64,000 nt of DNA from 2-02-FULL-55-14 sp964581115 (GTDB lineage Bacteria; Bacteroidota; Ignavibacteria; UBA10030): positions 1 through 64,000 of the forward strand of contig CAZOMY010000014.1 of assembly GCA_964581115.1 (NCBI GenBank), written 5' to 3'. A program made the translations under genes and the position numbers. Shown here piece after piece: positions 16,368 through 25,157 of this stretch. The notes beneath the pieces are model-generated. The model was not told the DNA's origin and ran no database searches. It saw only the letters and a program-made list of their open reading frames with translations. The stretch's first letter is position 1; each line of letters begins with the position of its first letter.

Positions 16368-19300
16368 ATGCGCAAGCCTCTACTCCAGAGTTTTCTGTTG
16401 ATCATCGTGGCGGTCTCGGCGGTGTTCGCACAGAAGCCCGAGGTCGTGATCGGTCCGGGCCTGAACAGCGGCCGGACGGCGTATACGCAGGCGTTCAACC
16501 GGACGCTGGACAAGGACACGGTGTATATCCTGACGGGTATCTACATCGTGGACTCGACGTACACGTTGACGATCGAGCCGGGGACGCTGATCAAGGGGGA
16601 TACGGTGGCGACGTTGCTGATCTCGCGCGGCGCGAAGATCATGGCCGACGGGACGAAGGATGCTCCGATCGTGTTCACGTCGTTGAAGCCGGCGGGCCAG
16701 CGGGCGCCGGGCGACTGGGGCGGCATCGTGTTGCTGGGTTCGGCTCCGACGAACCGGACGACCGAGCCGGTGGTCGAAGGCGGGACGAATGCACTGGGTG
16801 GCGTGGCGGGCCAGCAGGCGGCCTACGGCGGAACGAACCCGACGGACAACAGCGGTGTGATGCGGTATGTACGGATCGAGTATCCGGGCTACCGGTTCCA
16901 GCCGAACAACGAGATCAACGGTCTGACGTTGGGGGGCGTGGGGAGCGCTACGACGATCGAGTACATCCAGGTGAGCTACTCGCTGGATGACGGGTTCGAG
17001 TGGTTCGGCGGGACGGTGAACGGGAAGTATCTGGTGTCGTTCGGCGCGCAGGATGACGACTTTGACACGGACTTCGGCTACCGGGGCAATCTGCAGTTCC
17101 TGGTGTCGGTGAAGGACCCGAACGTGTGGGACTCGGATGCCTCCAACGGGTTCGAGTCGGACAACGATGCTTCCGGGACGGCGGCGGTGCCCTTTACGTC
17201 GGCGGCGTGGTCGAACGTGACGGTGGTCGGTCCGCTGCGGTATGACGGTGCGACGCCGGTGGCGACGAACAACCACCAGGACGGCCTGCGGCTGCGCCGG
17301 AACACGCAGCTGAAGATCTACAACTCGGTGGTGATGGGCTTTGTCAACGGCGTGAACGTAGACGGTTCGGCGACGGTGACGAATGCGACGGCGGGGAACC
17401 TGATCGTGAAAAACACGAGCGTGCAGTCGGCGACGACGCCGCTCAAGAGCACGGACCTGCCGACGATCACGACATGGTTCACGGCGGCGGGCTCGGGCAA
17501 CACGGGCGCGACGACGCGCAACCCGAGCGCTCTGGGGTTCGTGGATACCTACGACCTCTACAACCTCGACCTGCGCCCGGCGGCGGGCTCGGAACTGGCC
17601 ACGGCCGGCACGAACTTCACGGATCCGGCGGTGGCGGCTGCGTTCTTCACCCCCGTCTCCTACCGCGGCGCCTACGACCCCTCCAAGGCCCGCTCCGAAC
17701 AGTGGGACTTCAAGTGGACGAATTACAACCCGCAGGCGACGGGCTACAACAAGCCCGAGGTCGTGATCGGTCCGGGCCTGAACAGCGGTCGGACGGCGTA
17801 TACGCAGGCGTTCAACCGGACGCTGGACAAGGACACGGTGTATATCCTGACGGGTATCTACATCGTGGACTCGACGTACACGTTGACGATCGAGCCGGGG
17901 ACGCTGATCAAGGGGGATACGGTGGCGACGTTGCTGATCTCGCGCGGCGCGAAGATCATGGCCGACGGGACGAAGGATGCTCCGATCGTGTTCACGTCGT
18001 TGAAGCCGGCGGGCCAGCGGGCGCCGGGCGACTGGGGCGGCATCGTGTTGCTGGGTTCGGCTCCGACGAACCGGACGACCGAGCCGGTGGTCGAAGGCGG
18101 GACGAATGCACTGGGTGGCGTGGCGGGCCAGCAGGCGGCCTACGGCGGAACGAACCCGACGGACAACAGCGGTGTGATGCGGTATGTACGGATCGAGTAT
18201 CCGGGCTACCGGTTCCAGCCGAACAACGAGATCAACGGTCTGACGTTGGGGGGCGTGGGGAGCGCTACGACGATCGAGTACATCCAGGTGAGCTACTCGC
18301 TGGATGACGGGTTCGAGTGGTTCGGCGGGACGGTGAACGGGAAGTATCTGGTGTCGTTCGGCGCGCAGGATGACGACTTTGACACGGACTTCGGCTACCG
18401 GGGCAATCTGCAGTTCCTGGTGTCGGTGAAGGACCCGAACGTGTGGGACTCGGATGCCTCCAACGGGTTCGAGTCGGACAACGATGCTTCCGGGACGGCG
18501 GCGGTGCCCTTTACGTCGGCGGCGTGGTCGAACGTGACGGTGGTCGGTCCGCTGCGGTATGACGGTGCGACGCCGGTGGCGACGAACAACCACCAGGACG
18601 GCCTGCGGCTGCGCCGGAACACGCAGCTGAAGATCTACAACTCGGTGGTGATGGGCTTTGTCAACGGCGTGAACGTAGACGGTTCGGCGACGGTGACGAA
18701 TGCGACGGCGGGGAACCTGATCGTGAAAAACACGAGCGTGCAGTCGGCGACGACGCCGCTCAAGAGCACGGACCTGCCGACGATCACGACATGGTTCACG
18801 GCGGCGGGCTCGGGCAACACGGGCGCGACGACGCGCAACCCGAGCGCTCTGGGGTTCGTGGATACCTACGACCTCTACAACCTCGACCTGCGCCCGGCGG
18901 CGGGCTCGGAACTGGCCACGGCCGGCACGAACTTCACGGATCCGGCGGTGGCGGCTGCGTTCTTCACCCCCGTCTCCTACCGCGGCGCCTACGACCCCTC
19001 CAAGGCCCGCTCCGAACAGTGGGATGCTGGTTGGACCGACTACAATCCGAATCTGCGGGTCGGTTCGACGCCGACGTCGGTGGAAGGGATCGAGACCGGG
19101 GTGCCTCAGACGCTTGCCCTCGAGCAGAACTTCCCGAACCCGTTCAATCCGAGCACGGTGATCCGTTTCTCATTGCCCAGCGCCGACCATGCGAGCCTGA
19201 AAGTGTATGACATGCTGGGCCGCGAGGTCAGCACGTTGGTGAATGGGTTCCTGAATGCCGGCACGCACACCGCCGCGTTCGAAGCCCGCGGGCTTTCGTC

Positions 19301-19370
19301 GGGGATCTATTTCTACGTCCTGCAGGCCGGCTCGTTCCGGGAAGTCAAGCGCATGACGCTGATGAAGTGA
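16368..19370 (+). CDS. Type IX-secreted surface protein with two nearly identical repeats
   Basis: A 1000-residue exported protein. A signal peptide (1-22) is followed by two copies of a 439-residue module (about 23-461 and 462-887) and a C-terminal type IX secretion sorting domain (about 910-1000, with N-F-P-N-P-F-N-P-S-T, then Y-D-M-L-G-R-E-V and S-G-I-Y-F-Y). Each module begins K-P-E-V-V-I-G-P-G-L and contains T-L-T-I-E-P-G-T-L-I-K-G and A-P-I-V-F-T-S, strands typical of a right-handed beta-helix. The enzyme or binding function is unknown. The two copies differ by one noticed base over about 1275 bp. The ATG at 16368 has AAGGG upstream. Neighbour and promoter suggest it works with the TonB receptor at 13419 on the cell surface. 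Confidence 0.88.
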   Translation: MRKPLLQSFLLIIVAVSAVFAQKPEVVIGPGLNSGRTAYTQAFNRTLDKDTVYILTGIYIVDSTYTLTIEPGTLIKGDTVATLLISRGAKIMADGTKDAPIVFTSLKPAGQRAPGDWGGIVLLGSAPTNRTTEPVVEGGTNALGGVAGQQAAYGGTNPTDNSGVMRYVRIEYPGYRFQPNNEINGLTLGGVGSATTIEYIQVSYSLDDGFEWFGGTVNGKYLVSFGAQDDDFDTDFGYRGNLQFLVSVKDPNVWDSDASNGFESDNDASGTAAVPFTSAAWSNVTVVGPLRYDGATPVATNNHQDGLRLRRNTQLKIYNSVVMGFVNGVNVDGSATVTNATAGNLIVKNTSVQSATTPLKSTDLPTITTWFTAAGSGNTGATTRNPSALGFVDTYDLYNLDLRPAAGSELATAGTNFTDPAVAAAFFTPVSYRGAYDPSKARSEQWDFKWTNYNPQATGYNKPEVVIGPGLNSGRTAYTQAFNRTLDKDTVYILTGIYIVDSTYTLTIEPGTLIKGDTVATLLISRGAKIMADGTKDAPIVFTSLKPAGQRAPGDWGGIVLLGSAPTNRTTEPVVEGGTNALGGVAGQQAAYGGTNPTDNSGVMRYVRIEYPGYRFQPNNEINGLTLGGVGSATTIEYIQVSYSLDDGFEWFGGTVNGKYLVSFGAQDDDFDTDFGYRGNLQFLVSVKDPNVWDSDASNGFESDNDASGTAAVPFTSAAWSNVTVVGPLRYDGATPVATNNHQDGLRLRRNTQLKIYNSVVMGFVNGVNVDGSATVTNATAGNLIVKNTSVQSATTPLKSTDLPTITTWFTAAGSGNTGATTRNPSALGFVDTYDLYNLDLRPAAGSELATAGTNFTDPAVAAAFFTPVSYRGAYDPSKARSEQWDAGWTDYNPNLRVGSTPTSVEGIETGVPQTLALEQNFPNPFNPSTVIRFSLPSADHASLKVYDMLGREVSTLVNGFLNAGTHTAAFEARGLSSGIYFYVLQAGSFREVKRMTLMK
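16434..19026 (+). repeat. 1317-bp in-frame tandem duplication
   Basis: Copy 1 runs from 16434 and copy 2 from 17751, a period of 1317 bp (439 codons). Identity continues to about 17709 and 19026, where the two diverge. By eye the only difference is C at 16472 versus T at 17789. Copies this similar imply a very recent duplication or continuing gene conversion; an assembly error is also possible. Confidence 0.9.
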
Positions 19371-19405
19371 CGTACGAAGATTTCCGGAATCGTTCACAAT
19401 TGGAT

Positions 19406-19454
19406 AATCCGCAATCTTCAATCCGCATTCCGAAATCTATCATCTGACATCCGC
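19406..19454. repeat. Period-7 array (AATCCGC type)
   Basis: Seven units are in register: AATCCGC, AATCTTC, AATCCGC, ATTCCGA, AATCTAT, CATCTGA, CATCCGC. The array lies between the T9SS gene and its terminator. Confidence 0.65.
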
Positions 19455-19485
19455 TTTTCCCCTCCGCAGCATCGGGGATCGCAGG

Positions 19486-19523
19486 GGCGCAGGTTTCCGT
19501 TCACGCGGGCCTGCGCCTTTTTT
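19486..19523 (+). terminator. Rho-independent terminator after the T9SS protein gene
   Basis: An 8-bp perfect stem GGCGCAGG / CCTGCGCC with a 16-nt loop is followed by six Ts. It separates the T9SS gene from the next promoter at 19637. The rest of 19371-19636 holds only the period-7 array. Confidence 0.85.
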
Positions 19524-19636
19524 ATTTGACCGCCTCGCCATCGGTGGCGGGTATCGATCGATGCTGGACAAGCACTTTCAAGACTTACCTCATATCTAGC
19601 ATGAGCCAAGTCCCGCACGTCGTTGATAAGGAATCG

Positions 19637-19681
19637 GTAACGCGAGGGTAACAGCGTGGTAACCGCTCTTTTGTAGATTTG
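19637..19681 (+). promoter_or_regulatory. Triple GTAAC 11-bp repeat plus TAGATTTG promoter
   Basis: Three identical GTAAC pentamers at 19637, 19648 and 19659 (period 11) are followed after exactly 10 bp by TAGATTTG (19674-19681). This is the cleanest copy of the shared box. The -7 element is 26 nt before the ATG, leaving a very short leader. Confidence 0.8.
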
Positions 19682-19706
19682 CCGACGTTCAACACAGGTG
19701 CGAATC

Positions 19707-20846
19707 ATGCGGATCGCTTACTTCAACGCCAATCTTCGCGTCGGGCAAGACGGCGTGACGCGGTGCATCTACAAGATGATCGACGGTGCGCTTGAGCGTG
19801 GCCACGATGCCATCGCCATCACCTCCACGCTCCCCGAAGGAACGCCGCCGATCCCGATGCATCGCGTGCCATCGGTGGTCCTGCCTCTCCAAAAGAACTA
19901 CCGCATCGCCCTGCCGGGCTACACGACGTTCGCCCGCACGCTTGAGGCCTTCCGGCCGGATATTCTCCACATCAACAGCCCGTGCACGCTGGGATTTGCA
20001 GCCGCCAAGTATGGCCACCATTTCGGCGTTCCCGTGGTCGCGACGTACCACACGCACTTTCCGACGTATCCACGCTACTACGGCCTCGATCGGTTCGAGG
20101 AACTCACCTGGCGCATCACCCGGTCTCTCTATAATAGCGTCGACCGGACCTTCGTCCCCACGCGGCCGATCCTCGAAGAACTTGTTGTCAATCGCATCGA
20201 ACGGCTCGAGTATCTGCCCAACGGAGTTGACACGACGCTGTTCAACGCCGGAAGGCGTTCGACGGAGTGGAGGGCCCGTTTTGGCGGCGGTGTCAAACCG
20301 ATCGTATTGTTCGTCAGTCGATTGGTGTGGGAGAAGGACCTCCGCGTGCTGGCGGAGGCCTACCGCCGCCTGCGGGAGCGGCGGAGCGACTTTGAAATGG
20401 TGATCGTGGGCGACGGTCATGCACGGGCGGAATTCGAGGCGATGATGCCGGGCGCGCACTTCCTCGGATACCAGTCGGGCATTGCCCTCGCAGAGAGCTT
20501 CGCTTCATCCGATATCTTCGTGTTCCCGTCGACGACCGAGACCTTCGGGCTTGTCACACTCGAGGCCATGGCCTCCGGGCTTGCTCCAGTCGCAGCGAAG
20601 GTCGGAGGGGCCGTCGGACTCATCGAGGAGGGGGTCTCGGGTCTGTTCTCGGAGCCGCACAGCGGCGAGAGCCTGGCTTCTCAAGTGCACGTATTGCTGG
20701 ACCATCCCGAGTATCGTACGACCATCGCACGTCATGCCCATGTCCATGCCCAGCGCTTTGACTGGAATTTCGTCCTTGGCCAGCTCTTCGCTTCGTATGC
20801 CGACGTCGTGGGGTCGCATCGCGGCTCCCGGCATCGAGCCGCGTAG
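19707..20846 (+). CDS. GT4 glycosyltransferase, probable glycolipid synthase
   Basis: A 379-residue GT-B glycosyltransferase. The N-terminal Rossmann part starts M-R-I-A-Y-F-N-A-N-L and has Q-D-G-V-T-R; the C-terminal part has the GT4 nucleotide-sugar motif T-E-T-F-G-L-V-T-L-E-A-M-A-S-G. Its closest functional classes are diacylglycerol or isoprenoid glycosyl/mannosyltransferases (SqdX/Agt/MgtA-like). The start at ATG 19707 is preceded by AGGTG. It is the first gene of a three-gene unit with a calcineurin-like phosphoesterase and a HAD phosphatase, behind the strongest 11-bp-repeat promoter. That order matches known phosphate-limitation lipid remodelling, where a PlcP phosphoesterase strips head groups and a glycosyltransferase glycosylates the diacylglycerol. 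The lipid role is inference from context. Confidence 0.85.
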   Translation: MRIAYFNANLRVGQDGVTRCIYKMIDGALERGHDAIAITSTLPEGTPPIPMHRVPSVVLPLQKNYRIALPGYTTFARTLEAFRPDILHINSPCTLGFAAAKYGHHFGVPVVATYHTHFPTYPRYYGLDRFEELTWRITRSLYNSVDRTFVPTRPILEELVVNRIERLEYLPNGVDTTLFNAGRRSTEWRARFGGGVKPIVLFVSRLVWEKDLRVLAEAYRRLRERRSDFEMVIVGDGHARAEFEAMMPGAHFLGYQSGIALAESFASSDIFVFPSTTETFGLVTLEAMASGLAPVAAKVGGAVGLIEEGVSGLFSEPHSGESLASQVHVLLDHPEYRTTIARHAHVHAQRFDWNFVLGQLFASYADVVGSHRGSRHRAA

Positions 20847-20859
20847 CGCAACGCCCGCC

Positions 20860-21855
20860 GTGTCGACGGGAGGGCCGACGGCGCCCGCAGCGACCGTGCG
20901 TCCGTTCAGGGTCGCGCATGTGTCGGACCCACATCTCAGCCGGCAATATTATCGCGAACACTTGAAGTCCCTGAAGATCCTCCTTCGCACCGTGCTGGAG
21001 GAGGGTGCGGATCACATCGTCATCAGCGGCGACATTGTCTCAACGGCCGACCCCGACGACCTGTATCTCGCGCGCGAAGTGTTCTCGAGGGCCGGCGTGC
21101 TCGACGCCCAACACCTCACGGTCGTGCCCGGCAACCACGATGTCTTCGGCGGTCCGCACCGTGCCGTGGACGTGCTCAGCTTTCCATCGCACATCCGCTC
21201 GGTCGATTATCATAGCCACCACGCGATGTTCCGAGATGCCTTTGCGGAGACCTTCGAAGGGGCCATCCGCTCGTCGTCCGGAGCGCCGTATCCTTTCGTC
21301 AAGCATGTCGGTCCTCTGGCGCTGGTCGGGTTGAACTCGATCCCGCCGTGGTCCCTCCGGAGGAACATCCTCGGAACGAACGGGGTCATCGACGATGGCC
21401 AGCTCGCCGGGCTGCTCGACCTTGCGGCCTCCGGGGCCCTTGAAGGTCGCATACCGGTCGTTGTCGTGCATCATCACTTCAATGACCTGACGGATGATGC
21501 CCCGACGAACGGACTGTGGAGAAGGATCGAGTCGCGCACCATGCGTCTGCGGAAGCGTCGAAAGCTCGTCCGCATGTTCAAGGAGGCCGGAGTGCAGGCC
21601 GTGCTGCACGGACATATCCACCGGAACGAGATCTACCAGCTGTCCGGCGTCAAGTTTGTCAACGGCGCGGGCTCCGTGTGCGACGATCCGGTCCGCCGTT
21701 TGAAGTACAATGCCGTGACCGTTTCGGAGGGGAGACTGACGGCATCGGTCCGGGCGCTCGACATTCCGTACCAGGAATCGACCGTGAATCGGGCCCTCGT
21801 CCGACGCCTTCGAACGTCCGCTCAGCCGGCCCTCGCGACGCAGACGCAGCCATGA
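20860..21855 (+). CDS. Calcineurin-like metallophosphoesterase, PlcP-like candidate
   Basis: About 331 residues with all calcineurin-type metal motifs in order: V-S-D-P-H (D-x-H), I-S-G-D-I-V, V-P-G-N-H-D, V-V-H-H-H-F and L-H-G-H-I-H-R. Such enzymes cleave phosphodiesters or monoesters with two metals. Annotation pipelines would probably name it a CpdA-type cAMP phosphodiesterase, but its position directly behind a lipid-type glycosyltransferase is that of PlcP, which hydrolyses membrane phospholipids to diacylglycerol during phosphate starvation. The start is uncertain: GTG at 20860 follows the upstream stop by 13 nt, ATG at 20797 would overlap it by 50 nt, and GTG at 20896 is also in frame. 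No Shine-Dalgarno decides it. The stop overlaps the HAD gene by 4 nt. Confidence 0.85.
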   Translation: MSTGGPTAPAATVRPFRVAHVSDPHLSRQYYREHLKSLKILLRTVLEEGADHIVISGDIVSTADPDDLYLAREVFSRAGVLDAQHLTVVPGNHDVFGGPHRAVDVLSFPSHIRSVDYHSHHAMFRDAFAETFEGAIRSSSGAPYPFVKHVGPLALVGLNSIPPWSLRRNILGTNGVIDDGQLAGLLDLAASGALEGRIPVVVVHHHFNDLTDDAPTNGLWRRIESRTMRLRKRRKLVRMFKEAGVQAVLHGHIHRNEIYQLSGVKFVNGAGSVCDDPVRRLKYNAVTVSEGRLTASVRALDIPYQESTVNRALVRRLRTSAQPALATQTQP

Positions 21856-22688
21856 CGTCGACCACTCCGTCACGCGCGGGTTTGCCCCTCGTGGACCTTC
21901 GCGTCATCCCGTCCGAACTTCACGAGGCGATCGTGAGGGTCGAGGAGCGCCGACCTCGACATCAGGTTCGGCGTGCCGTATTCGACCTCGACCAGACCCT
22001 TCTGCTGGGAGACATTGGAGAAGCCGTCCACGCGCGGCTCCTGCTCGACCGGGAGCCGGTGCGGCTTTCGTGGCAGGAGTATCGCGCCCTCGTCATGAAG
22101 GACCCTCCCTCGGCCTACCTTGCAGCGTCTGATGCCCTGCGGGGCCTTCCGCTCGAAATCGTCGTCCAGGCAACGCTGAGGCTCATGACGACCTCGTCGC
22201 GCGAGATCCTCTTGGATCGCTCGTTGATCCCGGTGCCGCGACCTCATCCGGTCATGCGCGCCGTCGTGGCGCTGCTGCACAATATGGGCTACGCCGTGCA
22301 TGTCATCACGGCGAGCCATCAGATCCCCGCTCGCATCGTGTGCAACGAGTTCTTCGGCATTCCGGAGGAGCGCGTGCACGGCGTTCGCTCCGCGTTGGAG
22401 GGTGAGCGCCTGACAGATCGCCTCCTGCCGCCCCATCCCGTCGGCGAGGGCAAGTGCGAGGTTTATCGCACCTTCGTCGGCACCGATGCGCCGCTCATCT
22501 CCGGCGGCGACAGCGTCCATGACCTGCCGATGCTGGGCCTGACGGATGACGAGGGGCTCGTGATCTGGGTGGGGGAGGACCGGCTTCGGTTCGAGTTGAT
22601 GAAGGGACGGCTGGGAGGCCGGAGGACCTTTGCCTTCGTCCATCGCACGGCAAGCGGTTCGCGCCCGCGCGCGCAGGCCGTGGCCTGA
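21852..22688 (+). CDS. HAD-superfamily phosphatase (PSP-like)
   Basis: A 278-residue HAD hydrolase of the phosphoserine-phosphatase-like subgroup. Motif I is F-D-L-D-Q-T (nucleophile Asp in D-x-D-x-T), motif II is the I-T-A-S strand (H-V-I-T-A-S-H), and motif IV is G-G-D-S-V-H-D-L-P-M-L. A helical cap lies between motifs I and II. The substrate is unknown. Directly behind the PlcP-like gene (ATGA overlap), it could dephosphorylate the released head group, such as phosphoethanolamine or phosphocholine, and so recover inorganic phosphate; this is inference. It ends 3 nt before the stop of the convergent glycosidase gene, leaving no room for a terminator. Confidence 0.85.
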   Translation: MTSTTPSRAGLPLVDLRVIPSELHEAIVRVEERRPRHQVRRAVFDLDQTLLLGDIGEAVHARLLLDREPVRLSWQEYRALVMKDPPSAYLAASDALRGLPLEIVVQATLRLMTTSSREILLDRSLIPVPRPHPVMRAVVALLHNMGYAVHVITASHQIPARIVCNEFFGIPEERVHGVRSALEGERLTDRLLPPHPVGEGKCEVYRTFVGTDAPLISGGDSVHDLPMLGLTDDEGLVIWVGEDRLRFELMKGRLGGRRTFAFVHRTASGSRPRAQAVA

Positions 22689-22691
22689 AGC

Positions 22692-25103
22692 TCAGCGCTC
22701 GACGACCAGCGTGCGAACGTCAGGGGAGCAGGAGACGATCGTGCGATCGGTCTCGCTCAGCAGGCCTACCAGGTGATGAGGAGAGGTCGGTAGTACCCTG
22801 CGGGCTCTGAACGGAAGGTGGACCACGACCCGGGCGGGTGCATGTCCGTGGAAGAATTTCCCCCGGAAGGTCACCTCGATCCGGTCCTCGGGCTCCGACC
22901 GCATACTCAAGTCGAACGTACCGAACCGGGTCGGCGTTCGATGAAGCTTCAGTTCGTACCGCCCTCCTGCAAAGACAGGTCCCGCGCCCTCCAGCAACAC
23001 GAGATCCTCACCCCGATCGTTGACCATGGCATCCCGCAGGAACAGAATGATCTCGGCGGCCGCCCACCCATGGTGACCATCGCCCATCGCCCCGCCGAAC
23101 GTGCGGGGATGGATGGCTTCAGGTAGCGAATACGGGCTTCCAGACTGTTGCAGGATCGTCCGCGCGATCTCCCAAGCGCGAGACGTGTCGCCCATCCACA
23201 GCTCCGCGTGCGCAAGCTGCATCGTCAGATACGGATTGTATCCCGAGTGGATGAACGGATGGAGGAAACCCCGGTCGCGCACGTACGCGTCGTCGAGGGC
23301 ACGAACGGTCGCACGGAACGCCACTGGAGCGACGTCGTCGACGAGCAGAGGGTAGATGCCCGCTACCGACCCGATCGCGCTTTCATCGAAAGCCCGCGTC
23401 GGGGTCGCTGGCACGAGGGGCTCGCCCAGACGCTGAGCGACGGAGTCGAGGGAGCGTCGCAGCGCATCGAACAGCTCCCCTTCGGCCGCCCGCCACTCCT
23501 CCGCTTCAGAGGCGTAGCCGGCGTCCACGGCCATGGCCGACAGGTCCCTCAGCCCCGCCAGCGCGAAGAGTGTGTCCCAGTAGTACTGGTCGACGGTCCC
23601 GAGATGCTCGGCCGACAGGCTCCGCGGCATCAACCCCGGGTGCGTGTTCGATGAGCCCCGGCAGCGTCGTGATTGTTCCACGATCCATTGTCCGGCGCGG
23701 CGCATCGATGGGAAGTGGGCACGAAGCCACAGCACGGAGCGCGTCAACTCGAAATGACGCCGCACGCTCCACAGAACAGCCCCATTCGAATCCCATTCGC
23801 CGTCCGGTCCGCGGAAGAAGCCCTCGGCGGTCTGACCGCGCCGGAAGCCGTTGACGACCGCGCGCACCCGGTCGTGATGCCCGAGCACGTCGAGGGCGCG
23901 GCACATGATCGCCGCATCGCGATACCACATGTGATGATACAGGAAAGGGCCGGGCGTGATGCGGTCCTTGTCGTGGAGTTGAAGCAGGGTGAGGCGATGG
24001 GCCTCGAGCATGGACTGCAACTCCTCGTCGGGGAGCGACCATTGCGCTCCCTGCGCTCTCTCTTCTGCCCAGACGGCGCGGTGACGCTCAAGCCGTTGTT
24101 CGTAGGACACGCGCCACGTCCGCCGGGCCGATGTGGATCGGAGGGCCCGATCGAGACCGAGGGCGACGCTGGCGTGGATCGACCGGGACGCGCCGGGCTC
24201 CAGGTCAAGGTCGAAGAGGGCGACGGCATGGCCGAGGCCCGAACTGCTCGTCTCGGTCGTAAGATGCACTCCGTTCGAGCGCGAGGCGGAACCGGGCCGG
24301 TGATCGCGCCGGAGAAGATCGGCAAGATCGTGCTGCTCGCCGGACGACACGAGCAAGGTATCGGGCGTCTCGGCCAGCACTACGCCGAGCGTCCCGTTCA
24401 CCACGATGAAGCGCGGGCCGTCCAACGCGAGATGTTCAATGGGCGCCATCCCTTCGGCATTGAACGGCCTGACGGCGACGGCAACGGTGACGAGGCGGCG
24501 GATGTCGGGGGCGTTCTGGACGGTGATCTTCTGGAAGAGAATGTCGAGATGGTGATTCGTCGTGCCGACGAAATGCTCCTGGATTACGCAAACGTCGTCG
24601 GTCTCATGGATGGTCCGGAGCACGGGAGCGGATGTGTCCAACTCTTGTCGCGGTGGCGCAGCGGTCGAGGGGAAGTAAGCCCCGCGGTCGCTGAAGATCC
24701 ACACGTCGACCGACCATTCGCGCGGGAGCGGGGTCGCGAGTCCATGACGATCGACGATCGCCTCGTGCGTACCATGCGGGCTTCCGAGCAGCGTCCAATT
24801 GCGATGCGTTGTATTGATAAAGAGGGGATTCTGCGAACGGGCGACATAGGCCGGGTCGTCCGGATCGAGCTGACGATGGACCCACGACGGAAAGATCCAA
24901 TCGCGCTTCATCTGGAAGATCGCGAAGTTCAGAAGGCCGCGGACGATGACAGGAGCGCTCAACTGGAACAACTCGCGCGGGAAGCCGCGGCCGTCCACGT
25001 TGCTCAGCTCGCTGGCGATCGCGAATTGCCGCAGCGATCGTTCGGGCAGTCCGAGTTGACGAAGCGCGCCCTCGAGGATGTAGGAACTCAAGGCCATGTC
25101 CAT
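22692..25103 (-). CDS. Six-hairpin glycoside hydrolase-like protein
   Basis: An approximately 803-residue protein whose C-terminal two thirds look like an (alpha/alpha)6 six-hairpin glycosidase, as in glucoamylase, trehalase or GH63 clans. Visible landmarks are M-W-Y-R-D-A-A-I-M-C-R-A-L near the middle, E-W-D-S-N-G-A-V-L-W and D-Q-Y-Y-W-D-T-L-F-A-L-A-G-L. The N-terminal 300 residues are beta-rich, as in those families. No signal peptide is seen, so it is probably cytoplasmic. The start is unclear: GTG at 25106, ATG at 25103 and ATG at 25097 follow one another with no good Shine-Dalgarno. It is transcribed towards the HAD gene and divergently from the pst region. The substrate may be trehalose or an alpha-glucan; I cannot tell which. 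Confidence 0.75.
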   Translation of the reverse strand: MDMALSSYILEGALRQLGLPERSLRQFAIASELSNVDGRGFPRELFQLSAPVIVRGLLNFAIFQMKRDWIFPSWVHRQLDPDDPAYVARSQNPLFINTTHRNWTLLGSPHGTHEAIVDRHGLATPLPREWSVDVWIFSDRGAYFPSTAAPPRQELDTSAPVLRTIHETDDVCVIQEHFVGTTNHHLDILFQKITVQNAPDIRRLVTVAVAVRPFNAEGMAPIEHLALDGPRFIVVNGTLGVVLAETPDTLLVSSGEQHDLADLLRRDHRPGSASRSNGVHLTTETSSSGLGHAVALFDLDLEPGASRSIHASVALGLDRALRSTSARRTWRVSYEQRLERHRAVWAEERAQGAQWSLPDEELQSMLEAHRLTLLQLHDKDRITPGPFLYHHMWYRDAAIMCRALDVLGHHDRVRAVVNGFRRGQTAEGFFRGPDGEWDSNGAVLWSVRRHFELTRSVLWLRAHFPSMRRAGQWIVEQSRRCRGSSNTHPGLMPRSLSAEHLGTVDQYYWDTLFALAGLRDLSAMAVDAGYASEAEEWRAAEGELFDALRRSLDSVAQRLGEPLVPATPTRAFDESAIGSVAGIYPLLVDDVAPVAFRATVRALDDAYVRDRGFLHPFIHSGYNPYLTMQLAHAELWMGDTSRAWEIARTILQQSGSPYSLPEAIHPRTFGGAMGDGHHGWAAAEIILFLRDAMVNDRGEDLVLLEGAGPVFAGGRYELKLHRTPTRFGTFDLSMRSEPEDRIEVTFRGKFFHGHAPARVVVHLPFRARRVLPTSPHHLVGLLSETDRTIVSCSPDVRTLVVER

Positions 25104-25157
25104 CACAATATGGAGGAAGGTGTTGTGAAACGCCCGTGAAATATGAGGGGTGAGCGC

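Noticed and set aside
16380..18593. 737-residue open frame on the minus strand of the T9SS protein gene
   Set aside because: Its sequence is Arg/His/Val-rich and repeats with the duplicated gene beneath it. It is open only because the plus-strand codons are strongly GC-biased; no ribosome site or known domain.
23673..25139. 488-residue plus-strand frame opposite the glycosidase
   Set aside because: No recognisable domain, shadow-like composition, and the minus-strand protein shows clear six-hairpin motifs.
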